Assembly (NCBI GenBank): GCA_910577655.1
Contig: CAJTOW010000084.1
Span: forward strand, 13,307-18,867
Reading direction: 5' to 3'
Origin: an uncultured Lachnospiraceae bacterium
GTDB lineage: Bacteria > Bacillota > Clostridia > Lachnospirales > Lachnospiraceae
DNA: 5,561 nucleotides
The position numbers and the translations under genes are program-made. The notes beneath the pieces were generated by a model, which did not search any database, was not told where the DNA came from, and worked only from the letters and a program-made list of their open reading frames with translations. Of the stretch, positions 1-4,775 are shown piece after piece; the first letter of the stretch is position 1; every line of letters starts with the position of its first letter.

Positions 1-1467
1 AAAGGCGCTCTTTCTGATGTGGAAATGCTCTGCAGCATCAACCGGCAGACTGGTGAGATCCGTCTGGCATCTGTATTCCGTGACAGCTATCTGCGGATTG
101 ATCCGGAAGGACAGTATGACAAGATCAATGAGGCCTATTTCCTTGGGGGACACGAGCAGGCAGTAGCAGCCCTGGAGGATAACCTGGACCTGACCATAGA
201 CGATTATGCTACCTTCAACTGGAAGGCAGTGATTGACGCCATCAATGTCCTGGGCGGAGTGGATCTGGAAATCACAGATAAAGAATTCGCCTACATCAAT
301 TCTTTTATTACCGAAACTGTAGAATCCACGGGAGTCGGCTCCTACCAGCTGGAGCACAGCGGCATGAACCATCTGGACGGGGTCCAGGCGGTGGCCTATG
401 CCCGCCTGCGTCTTATGGATACGGATTTCAACCGGACCGAGCGGCAGCGGAAGGTGCTCGGCCTTGCCATGGAGAAAGCCAAGGCAGCAGACCGTGCTAC
501 CTTAAAGACCCTGATTGGTGCGGTATTTCCCCAGGTATCTACCAGTATAGGCGTAGATGATCTTCTGGGTATGGCCAAAAATGCGAAGAAATATTACATC
601 GGCCAGACCTCCGGTTTTCCCTTTGCCCATGTGGAGATGAAGATCGGAAAGAAGGCCTGCGTGGTTCCGGCCACCCTGGAAAGTAACGTGATCCAGCTTC
701 ACGGCTTTCTGTATGATGACAACCAGTATCAGATTTCCGGAACCGTCCGTGAGATCAGCAGTCATATCGCATCCGAAAGCGGAGTCGGAGAACCAGGAAA
801 GGATACGGAATCCGGGAAAAATGTCGGCGCCCAGGGAAGTGGAGAAGGCAGCGGCGCTCCGGCCCGACAGGATACCCAGGCTCCGTCCACCCAGCCTGAG
901 CCAGCTCCTTCAGGGCAGAATTCTCCCCAGGATCCCTCCGAACAATCAGACGGATCTCAGGAATCAGAAGCGGGAAATAACGCTTCCAGAGAGCAGGGAT
1001 CAGAAGGATCCCAGGAATCAGAAGCGGGAGAGGACGGCCAGACCGGGAACCATCCATCTGATGATCCTGAATCCGGCGCTCCTGGTTCTGGTGATCGGGA
1101 ATCCGGCGGCTCAGACGGACCAGGAAATGACAAAAATAGTATCCAGCCATCTTCTGGAAATCCTGGAAACCAGATGCCAGCCGGAGATACCCCATCATCT
1201 GGTGGTAACCGGCAGCCAACCGGCAGCCTGGAAGCTCCTGGAGCAAACAACAACAATCTACCTACCCAGCCCGGACCAGGAACTACCGGCTCCGGAAACG
1301 GAAATTCTGGCAGTAGCGGCGGACCCGGAGTTGCCGGCGTTACCGGAGTCTCCGGAGCCCCAGGTTCATCATCCGACTCTGGAAATAGCGGTTCACCTGG
1401 GACAACACCAGAAGACCAGGAACCGTCTGGCTCCGGCAATGGCGCTGTAGCCGGGCCGGGGATGTAG
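1..1467 (+). CDS. LCP (LytR-CpsA-Psr) family cell-wall polymer ligase, 5'-truncated
   Basis: The reading frame is open from the first base, so the start and the expected N-terminal membrane anchor lie outside the window; 488 residues remain. LCP enzymes are membrane-anchored, face outward, and transfer undecaprenyl-phosphate-linked polymers (teichoic acid, capsule) onto peptidoglycan. Visible LCP hallmarks, numbered from base 1: the VFRDSYL strand (about residues 25-31, normally SxxRDS/T), DKINEAYFLGG (about 40-50), the INVLGGVDLEI segment (about 81-91), the LDGVQAVAYARLR helix (about 125-137) and DTDFNRTERQRKVL (about 140-153), whose arginines bind the lipid pyrophosphate. The globular domain ends near residue 255 (base 770). 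The remaining roughly 230 residues are a low-complexity Ser/Gly/Pro/Glu/Gln tail, much longer than in typical family members, with no LPxTG or membrane anchor. It is probably a wall-spanning or disordered extension. The family call is firm; the polymer substrate cannot be told. Confidence 0.93.
   Translation, partial: KGALSDVEMLCSINRQTGEIRLASVFRDSYLRIDPEGQYDKINEAYFLGGHEQAVAALEDNLDLTIDDYATFNWKAVIDAINVLGGVDLEITDKEFAYINSFITETVESTGVGSYQLEHSGMNHLDGVQAVAYARLRLMDTDFNRTERQRKVLGLAMEKAKAADRATLKTLIGAVFPQVSTSIGVDDLLGMAKNAKKYYIGQTSGFPFAHVEMKIGKKACVVPATLESNVIQLHGFLYDDNQYQISGTVREISSHIASESGVGEPGKDTESGKNVGAQGSGEGSGAPARQDTQAPSTQPEPAPSGQNSPQDPSEQSDGSQESEAGNNASREQGSEGSQESEAGEDGQTGNHPSDDPESGAPGSGDRESGGSDGPGNDKNSIQPSSGNPGNQMPAGDTPSSGGNRQPTGSLEAPGANNNNLPTQPGPGTTGSGNGNSGSSGGPGVAGVTGVSGAPGSSSDSGNSGSPGTTPEDQEPSGSGNGAVAGPGM
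952..1029 (+). repeat. Internal 24-bp direct repeat in the LCP tail
   Basis: Two 24-bp copies (952-975 and 1006-1029), 54 bases apart and in frame, differ at one base and both encode GSQESEAG. Near identity at DNA level, including the third codon positions, suggests recent local duplication within the low-complexity coding tail. Such repeats are prone to slippage and length variation between strains. Confidence 0.75.
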
Positions 1468-1491
1468 CAAAATGGGGCTTCTGGATTGTGT

Positions 1492-1513
1492 ATGTAAATT
1501 GAAGCTTTTACAT
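1492..1513 (+). terminator. Weak hairpin downstream of the LCP gene
   Basis: ATGTAAA (1492-1498) and TTTACAT (1507-1513) form a 7-bp AT-rich stem with an 8-base loop, 24 bases after the LCP stop. It is followed by a T-rich but interrupted stretch (GTTTCGTTT). It could be the LCP transcript end, but the stem has little GC and there is no proper U-tract, so the terminator call is weak. Confidence 0.25.
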
Positions 1514-1517
1514 GTTT

Positions 1518-1533
1518 CGTTTCACGTGAAACG
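1518..1533. other. parS: parS-like centromere site (ParB/Spo0J binding)
   Basis: CGTTTCACGTGAAACG is a perfect 16-bp palindrome. Its inner 14 bases, GTTTCACGTGAAAC, are identical to the core of the well-known Bacillus parS consensus TGTTTCACGTGAAACA; only the outermost T/A pair is replaced by C/G. ParB (Spo0J) loads as a CTP-dependent clamp at parS and spreads, organising origin segregation and condensin loading. The site lies between genes, about 50 bp after the LCP stop, a common type of location. In most bacteria parS sites cluster around oriC, so this hints at an origin-proximal location (inference). The match is too long and specific to be chance. Confidence 0.88.
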
Positions 1534-1638
1534 GGTCGATAATTATACTACGTTGCATACAAATATACAAGTATTTTATTTTGTACAATTTTGTGGACTT
1601 TATAAAACGTGTAACACAAATACCCCTTGAGCTTTTAC

Positions 1639-1686
1639 GGCATACGGTCATTTAGAATCGCTTCGCGATGACCATGACCGTATGCC
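1639..1686. repeat. Inverted repeat with 13-bp perfect arms and nested hairpin
   Basis: GGCATACGGTCAT (1639-1651) and ATGACCGTATGCC (1674-1686) are perfect inverted arms. The 22-base interior contains a second hairpin, ATCGC-TTC-GCGAT (1657-1669). The interior also holds an additional ATGACC (1668-1673) directly repeated next to the right arm, so the left arm can pair in two registers. It is GC-rich against an AT-rich background. It could be a small dispersed palindromic element of the REP/BOX kind or a structured RNA/terminator, but no T-tract follows (it is followed by CCGCGACC). The family impression is unverified. Confidence 0.7.
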
Positions 1687-1856
1687 CGCGACCTTTTGCT
1701 GTTCCTTTTTAAGACGTATCATAGTATTTTTCCCTTTCAAAACAAGCTGTTTCGTGATAGGATAAGAAAAGGGGTTGTTCTCATTATATATAAACATGAA
1801 ATGACTGGTATTAAATATGATATAGCTGGGTTGGAACACAAAAGAAGACTGATCCA

Positions 1857-1891
1857 AAACTATTCGCGAAAGAATAGTTTAACGAATAGTT
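1857..1891 (+). promoter_or_regulatory. Two mutually exclusive hairpins in the leader of the small ORF
   Basis: AAACTATTC (1857-1865) can pair perfectly with GAATAGTTT (1872-1880) over a 6-base loop. Nearly the same left arm, AACTATTCG (1858-1866), can instead pair with CGAATAGTT (1883-1891) over a 16-base loop. The two right arms are direct repeats of GAATAGTT, 12 bp apart. The structure ends 9 bases before the ribosome binding site (1900-1905) of the following gene. It could act as an RNA switch, or on DNA as a paired operator for a regulator. Pairing is seen directly; the regulatory role is inference. Confidence 0.45.
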
Positions 1892-1912
1892 GATGCTGTA
1901 AAGGACTATGAA

Positions 1913-2086
1913 ATGAAAAAGTTAATATCTGCTGTACTGGTATGCCTGCTTCTGGTTTTGCAGGCCTGCCCGGTATATGCACAGACTGCTATATCTAATA
2001 TGAAGGCATATTCAAACATGTTCCGGAAAAATGGAGATCATCATGAAACTACAGCAACTATACAGTCTTACCCGTCAGGCCATTGA
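1913..2086 (+). CDS. Small secreted/exported peptide, 57 aa, function unknown
   Basis: A 57-codon ORF starts at ATG 1913, preceded by AAAGGA (1900-1905) with a 7-base spacer. The N-terminus is a textbook signal peptide: positive MKK, hydrophobic core about residues 4-18 (LISAVLVCLLLVLQ), and a VYA site suggesting signal peptidase I cleavage after Ala23. That leaves a 34-residue, His/Thr/Asn-rich mature peptide. A cysteine at residue 19 (LQAC) loosely resembles a lipobox, but Gln is unusual there. The last 44 bases overlap the start of the TtcA-family gene in another frame, so the C-terminal residues share DNA with that gene's start and the two may be translationally coupled. It may be a genuine exported peptide, or the 5' remnant of a longer exported protein gene that decayed. 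I do not recognise a family. Confidence 0.5.
   Translation: MKKLISAVLVCLLLVLQACPVYAQTAISNMKAYSNMFRKNGDHHETTATIQSYPSGH
2033..2037 (+). promoter_or_regulatory. Ribosome binding site fixing the TtcA-family start
   Basis: GGAGA ends 5 bases before ATG 2043. An in-frame ATG at 2031 sits on top of this site and would have only a weak GGAA upstream. The first residues after ATG 2043 (MKLQQLYSLTRQA) also look like the usual beginning of short TtcA-type proteins, so 2043 is preferred. Confidence 0.7.
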
Positions 2087-2753
2087 CCGTTATCACCTGG
2101 TGGATGACGGTGACCACATAGCAGTGGGCGTCTCCGGAGGCAAGGACAGTCTGACCCTATTATACGCCCTCCAGGGCTTAAGGAGCTTCTATCCAAGGAA
2201 GTTCCGGATTTCCGCTATTACGGTGGATCTGGGATTTGAAGGCTTTGATACCGGTCCTATGGAAGAATTCTGCCGTCAGCTTGATATTCCTTATTATGTG
2301 GTTCCCACCCGGATCGGTGATATCGTCTTCCGGGAGCGGAAGGAAGCCAGCCCCTGCTCCTTGTGCGCAAAAATGCGCAAAGGAGCACTGAACAAAACAG
2401 CAAAGGAGATTGGATGTAGCAAGGTGGCTTATGCCCATCACAAGGATGACATCATCGAGACCATGCTGCTGTCCCTGCTCTATGAAGGGCGATTCTATGC
2501 ATTTCCGCCCTATACCTGGCTGGACAAGTCCCAGCTGGCGGTGATTCGTCCTCTGGTGCTGGTGCCGGAGGCAGATATCACCGGCTTCCGGAACCGGTAC
2601 AAGCTGCCGGTTTGCAAGAATCCCTGCCCCGCAGACGGAAACACCCGGAGAAGCTATGTCCATCAGCTGGTCCGGAATCTGGAGAAAGAGAATCCCGGTG
2701 TGAAAAAACGTCTGTTCCACGCGGTTCTGGAAGGGAACATCCCCGGCTATTGA
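2043..2753 (+). CDS. ttcA: TtcA-family tRNA 2-thiolation PP-loop ATPase
   Basis: The 236-residue protein has the N-type ATP pyrophosphatase fold. TtcA adenylates C2 of cytidine-32 in certain tRNAs and replaces the oxygen with sulfur, using a [4Fe-4S] cluster; it acts in the cytosol. Seen: the PP-loop SGGKDS at residues 31-36; CSLC at 105-108, the CxxC that provides two cluster ligands; the AHHKDDIIETMLL segment (131-143), typical of the family; and VCKNPCPADGN at 190-200, whose Cys195 in a PCP context matches the third ligand. It is shorter than the roughly 310-residue E. coli enzyme, as is usual for Firmicutes members. Paralogous PP-loop enzymes (TilS, other thiolases) lack this cysteine arrangement, so TtcA type is favoured, though the exact modified base is not proven. 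The start overlaps the upstream small ORF; the stop is followed by a structured gap. Confidence 0.87.
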   Translation: MKLQQLYSLTRQAIDRYHLVDDGDHIAVGVSGGKDSLTLLYALQGLRSFYPRKFRISAITVDLGFEGFDTGPMEEFCRQLDIPYYVVPTRIGDIVFRERKEASPCSLCAKMRKGALNKTAKEIGCSKVAYAHHKDDIIETMLLSLLYEGRFYAFPPYTWLDKSQLAVIRPLVLVPEADITGFRNRYKLPVCKNPCPADGNTRRSYVHQLVRNLEKENPGVKKRLFHAVLEGNIPGY

Positions 2754-2866
2754 ATATCGTCTGGCTGTCCAGGCCGATATCCCACAAGCAGGTTATGTCC
2801 GCCGGGTTCCGGTGAGCAATATACATGCAGACCCGGTCACCGTTATGCCAGACTATCCCATATTCA
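2754..2866 (+). other. Intergenic segment with several complementary arms
   Basis: Directly after the ttcA stop, ATATCG (2754-2759) plus CTGG (2761-2764) pair with CCAG (2769-2772) plus CGATAT (2775-2780). Alternatively GTCTGGC (2759-2765) pairs with GCCAGAC (2847-2853), and TGAATAT (2751-2757) with ATATTCA (2860-2866), closing a long structure around the gap. Inside, CCGGGT (2802-2807) matches ACCCGG (2831-2836), and CGGTGA (2810-2815) matches TCACCG (2837-2842); these two pairings cross, as in a pseudoknot. No T-tract marks it as a terminator. It might be a leader for the recombinase mRNA or a small structured RNA; not matched to a known class. Confidence 0.35.
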
Positions 2867-2892
2867 TCATTAAATGACAAGGAGGATCACCC

Positions 2893-3951
2893 ATGAACAC
2901 CCTTCCCTATCACGAACAGAAAGATAGAGATAACATAATAAAATTACGTAAACTTACGAAGGACCTTCCCCCCTTCTGCACCGACTTCTTCCGTGGCATC
3001 GAACCAAGAACCTCATCCAGAACCCGGATCGCCTATGCCTACGACTTGTCCGTATTTTTTGATTTTCTGAAAAAGGAAAATCCCATGTTTGGCAAAATGG
3101 ACAACCGCGACTTCCTCCTGAACCAGCTGGACCAGCTTACAGTCAGCGATTTGGAAGAATATATGGAGTATCTGAAATACCGGTTCAATGAACGGAATCA
3201 GGAGGTTGTGAACAAGGAACGTGGAATCATGCGCAAAATCAGTTCCCTGAAAAGCTTCTACAACTATTTCTATCGAAATGAAAAACTGAAGAACAATCCC
3301 GCTGCCCTGGTCCGGATGCCCAAACTTCATGAGAAAGAAATTATCCGTCTGGACGTGGATGAAGTAGCAATGCTGCTGGATGAGGTGGAACAAGGTGAAC
3401 AGCTGACCGAGAAGCAGAAGGCTTTCCACAACAAGACCAGGGTCAGGGACCTGGCGATCCTCACCCTGCTTCTGGGAACCGGAATCCGGGTGTCGGAATG
3501 TGTGGGCCTGGATATCGAGGATGTGGACTTTCGCAATGGCGGAATCCATATCCACAGGAAAGGCGGAAAAGAGGTTACTGTCTACTTTGGTGTGGAGGTG
3601 GAAAATGCCCTCCAGGACTATCTGGATGAACGCTTCGGAATGAATGCCCTGCCGGGACATGAGCACGCACTCTTCCTCTCCCTGCAGCGGAAACGGATCA
3701 CCACAAGAAGTATCGAAAACCTGGTGAAGAAATATGCTAAGATCGTGACTCCTTCAAAGAAGATCACCCCCCACAAACTCCGGAGCACCTATGGCACCAG
3801 TCTGTACCGGGAAACCGGGGACATCTATCTGGTGGCCGATGTGCTGGGACACTCCGATGTCAACACCACCAAGAAACACTATGCTGCCCTGGAGGATGAA
3901 CGGCGCCGGAGTGCCCGGAATGCTGTGCGGCTGCGGGAGGATATGGACTGA
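2893..3951 (+). CDS. Tyrosine site-specific recombinase, XerS-like
   Basis: 352 residues, started by ATG with an ideal AAGGAGG (2879-2885) 7 bases upstream. Tyrosine recombinases cut and rejoin DNA through a 3'-phosphotyrosine; Xer members resolve chromosome dimers at dif. An N-terminal SAM-like DNA-binding domain (about 30-140) is followed by the catalytic domain (about 150-345). All six catalytic positions are visible: Arg199 (GTGIRVSE), Lys223 (HRKGGK), His294 and Arg297 (TPHKLRST), His320 (VLGHSDV) and nucleophile Tyr330 (KKHYA). The length and the insertion before RDLAILTLLLGTGIR resemble XerS of streptococci/lactococci (about 356 residues), a one-recombinase Xer system, more than XerC/XerD (about 300). 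There are no phage or conjugation genes around, supporting a housekeeping role. It converges with the LysM gene across an intergenic repeat. A standalone integrase of other purpose is the alternative. Confidence 0.88.
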   Translation: MNTLPYHEQKDRDNIIKLRKLTKDLPPFCTDFFRGIEPRTSSRTRIAYAYDLSVFFDFLKKENPMFGKMDNRDFLLNQLDQLTVSDLEEYMEYLKYRFNERNQEVVNKERGIMRKISSLKSFYNYFYRNEKLKNNPAALVRMPKLHEKEIIRLDVDEVAMLLDEVEQGEQLTEKQKAFHNKTRVRDLAILTLLLGTGIRVSECVGLDIEDVDFRNGGIHIHRKGGKEVTVYFGVEVENALQDYLDERFGMNALPGHEHALFLSLQRKRITTRSIENLVKKYAKIVTPSKKITPHKLRSTYGTSLYRETGDIYLVADVLGHSDVNTTKKHYAALEDERRRSARNAVRLREDMD

Positions 3952-3954
3952 AGA

Positions 3955-3978
3955 AAAAGCTGTCTGGCAGCAGCTTTT
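3955..3978 (+). terminator. Possible intrinsic terminator after the recombinase gene
   Basis: AAAAGCTG (3955-3962) and CAGCTTTT (3971-3978) form an 8-bp stem with an 8-base loop, beginning 3 bases after the recombinase stop. The right arm ends in TTTT, followed by CCACGTTTT. It is short but well placed; the A-rich left and T-rich right arms would let it act in both directions between the convergent genes. Confidence 0.5.
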
Positions 3979-3986
3979 CCACGTTT

Positions 3987-4217
3987 TAGAACGTGTCTGA
4001 AGATTCATTCCCGGCATCTCGGGACGCCTTCGGTGTGCACGTCCCACTTCGCGGTACACCGAAGGCGTCCCTTGAGATATTTGATATTTGGGCCAAATTC
4101 AGGTTATATAGCCCACTATGCTCCCTTCATTTGGCCCAAATCCCCACAAGGGGCGCCTTCGGTGTCCCACAAACTGTGACGCACAGCTACCGGAAAGCAA
4201 TTTTCAGACACACTCTA
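3987..4217. repeat. MITE-like intergenic element with terminal inverted repeats and multiple hairpins
   Basis: The ends are imperfect inverted repeats with GTGTCTGAA (3993-4001) facing TTCAGACAC (4203-4211); the similarity extends to about 17 of 21 bases over 3987-4007 and 4197-4217. Inside are a 16-bp perfect stem (4021-4036 with 4056-4071) extended by ATCTC/GAGAT (4016-4020, 4074-4078); a 13-bp perfect inverted repeat (4086-4098 with 4129-4141); CCCC-acaa-GGGG (4142-4153); and CTGTG-acg-CACAG (4174-4186). The GGGRCGCCTTCGGTGT arm recurs as a direct copy at 4150-4165 (15 of 16), so the inverted copy has two possible partners. No transposase is encoded and no clear target duplication is seen. 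The 122-codon plus-strand frame here (3993-4361) merely reads through the repeats. A non-autonomous repeat element is the best explanation; a complex bidirectional terminator is the alternative. Confidence 0.6.
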
Positions 4218-4544
4218 GTCTTCTTCAAAATACACAATAGTAATATAATCCCCGGATCGGATCTCATCACTGCTCAGTCCATTCACCCGTCTCAGTTCTT
4301 TGACATATTCTGCTGTAGAATAACCAGTTCCGGCAGAATATGTCTTTGCTATATCCCATAGACTGTCCCCTGGCTTTAACTGGATGCTGGTGTAATACCG
4401 GTGCAGCTCTTTCACGTCCTTCTCTGCCGCACGGGCGCTCAGCAGCGTGTGTCCCAAAAATCCGGAGAAAAACGCTGCCAGCATCATCAGAACGATCAGA
4501 AGAACTCTTATCCTTTTTCTGTATACTGCTCTTCTCTTCATCAT
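4215..4544 (-). CDS. yneA: YneA-like LysM membrane protein, probable SOS cell-division inhibitor
   Basis: 109 residues. A basic N-terminus (MMKRRAVYRKRIR) precedes one hydrophobic segment (about 14-36) with SARA at its end; an extracytoplasmic LysM domain follows (about 51-105: KPGDSLWDIAKTYS, ELRRVNGLSSDEIRSGDYITI). LysM binds peptidoglycan glycan strands. Size, single N-terminal membrane segment plus C-terminal LysM, and head-to-head placement with lexA match B. subtilis YneA, which is induced by DNA damage and delays septation. A LexA box at 4618-4631 lies 74 bases upstream of the start. The start is ATG 4544, with GGGGGA (4558-4553) 8 bases upstream; a second ATG follows immediately. The stop TAG lies in the right end of the repeat element. 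Function is inferred from architecture and context, since LysM proteins are diverse. Confidence 0.8.
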   Translation of the reverse strand: MMKRRAVYRKRIRVLLIVLMMLAAFFSGFLGHTLLSARAAEKDVKELHRYYTSIQLKPGDSLWDIAKTYSAGTGYSTAEYVKELRRVNGLSSDEIRSGDYITIVYFEED

Positions 4545-4572
4545 CTTGTGATTCCCCCATATCTCCTGGATA

Positions 4573-4602
4573 TTTACATAAAATTATTATGTAAATTATA
4601 AT
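4573..4602 (+). promoter_or_regulatory. Near-consensus sigma-A promoter overlapping a 25-bp palindrome
   Basis: TTTACA (4573-4578) and TATAAT (4597-4602), 18 bp apart, read toward lexA and would start transcripts near 4609, upstream of all LexA boxes. The same stretch contains ATTTACATAA (4572-4581) and TTATGTAAAT (4587-4596), perfect inverted arms around AATTA. On the minus strand a TATAAT lies at 4600-4595 with only a weak -35 near 4618-4623; it could serve the LysM gene. Which strand uses it is uncertain. Confidence 0.5.
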
Positions 4603-4617
4603 TGAAACACGAAAGAC

Positions 4618-4631
4618 CAAACGTTTGTTCT
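4618..4631 (-). promoter_or_regulatory. LexA (SOS) box 1
   Basis: Read on the minus strand as AGAACAAACGTTTG, it fits 13 of 14 positions of the Gram-positive SOS consensus CGAACRNRYGTTYG; only the first base differs. It lies closest to the LysM gene, over the expected -35 of its TATAAT at 4600-4595, so repression of that gene is likely. Confidence 0.75.
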
Positions 4632-4654
4632 GTTCATGAGATCATTATAATATT

Positions 4655-4668
4655 CGAACATATGTTTG
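4655..4668. promoter_or_regulatory. LexA (SOS) box 2, perfect consensus
   Basis: CGAACATATGTTTG matches all 14 positions of CGAACRNRYGTTYG. It sits in the middle of the divergent region, just after a TATAAT at 4646-4651 that could be another -10 element. Confidence 0.92.
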
Positions 4669-4680
4669 TCAATATTTTTT

Positions 4681-4694
4681 CGAACAAAAGTTTG
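4681..4694. promoter_or_regulatory. LexA (SOS) box 3
   Basis: CGAACAAAAGTTTG matches 13 of 14 positions of CGAACRNRYGTTYG (A instead of Y at the ninth). Its right end overlaps the proposed lexA -35 (4692-4697), a repressing position. Confidence 0.82.
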
Positions 4695-4720
4695 CTTTTT
4701 TTTCGAACATATGTTACTAT
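4692..4720 (+). promoter_or_regulatory. lexA promoter
   Basis: TTGCTT (4692-4697) and TACTAT (4715-4720) are 17 bp apart, predicting a start near 4727 and a leader of about 50 bases before ATG 4776. The overlap with LexA boxes 3 and 4 gives the expected autorepression. Confidence 0.65.
4704..4717. promoter_or_regulatory. LexA (SOS) box 4
   Basis: CGAACATATGTTAC fits 12 of 14 positions of the SOS consensus, with the two mismatches at its right end where it merges with the lexA -10 TACTAT. It lies between -35 and -10, so LexA bound here would block RNA polymerase directly. Confidence 0.7.
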
Positions 4721-4775
4721 AGACTCAGAGAAACATTTAGAACATCCGACGCAAAAGAAACCAGGGAGGTTATCT

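Larger units (their letters stand above)
1468..1912. other. Non-coding intergenic region (445 bases)
   Basis: This stretch between the LCP gene and the small secreted-peptide ORF holds the parS site, an AT-rich block (about 1536-1615), a strong inverted repeat (1639-1686), another AT-rich block (1700-1850) and overlapping hairpins (1857-1891). Short ORFs exist on both strands (1696-1893 plus, 1648-1857 minus), but they have no convincing ribosome binding site, run through the inverted repeat or hairpins, and look like no known protein. I could not place a convincing sigma-A promoter for the downstream gene, although TATA-like hexamers are abundant (for example around 1785-1792 and 1815-1823). 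Confidence 0.6.

Noticed and set aside
713..1450. Long alternative-frame and antisense ORFs under the LCP tail
   Set aside because: GC-rich low-complexity coding DNA keeps other frames open; the proteins are low-complexity shadows.
1696..1893. 65-codon plus-strand ORF and overlapping 69-codon minus-strand ORF (1648-1857)
   Set aside because: No convincing RBS, they cover palindromes, and the composition looks like translated non-coding DNA.
1926..1971. Lipoprotein reading of the small ORF (LQAC)
   Set aside because: Gln before Ala-Cys is atypical for a lipobox, and a good signal peptidase I site (VYA) follows four residues later.
2031..2042. Four-residue longer TtcA start at ATG 2031
   Set aside because: That ATG overlaps the GGAGA that serves ATG 2043 and has only a weak site of its own.
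2578..2880. 100-codon minus-strand ORF across the ttcA end and the following gap
   Set aside because: Mostly antisense to ttcA; the part in the gap overlaps paired segments and resembles no family I know.
3993..4361. 122-codon plus-strand ORF across the repeat element and the LysM gene
   Set aside because: It reads inverted repeats and the antisense of a well-supported gene, without an RBS.
4602..4775. N-terminal extension of LexA from an upstream ATG at 4602
   Set aside because: It would translate through the LexA boxes and promoter, has no RBS, and gives 263 residues instead of the usual about 205; ATG 4776 has an ideal RBS.
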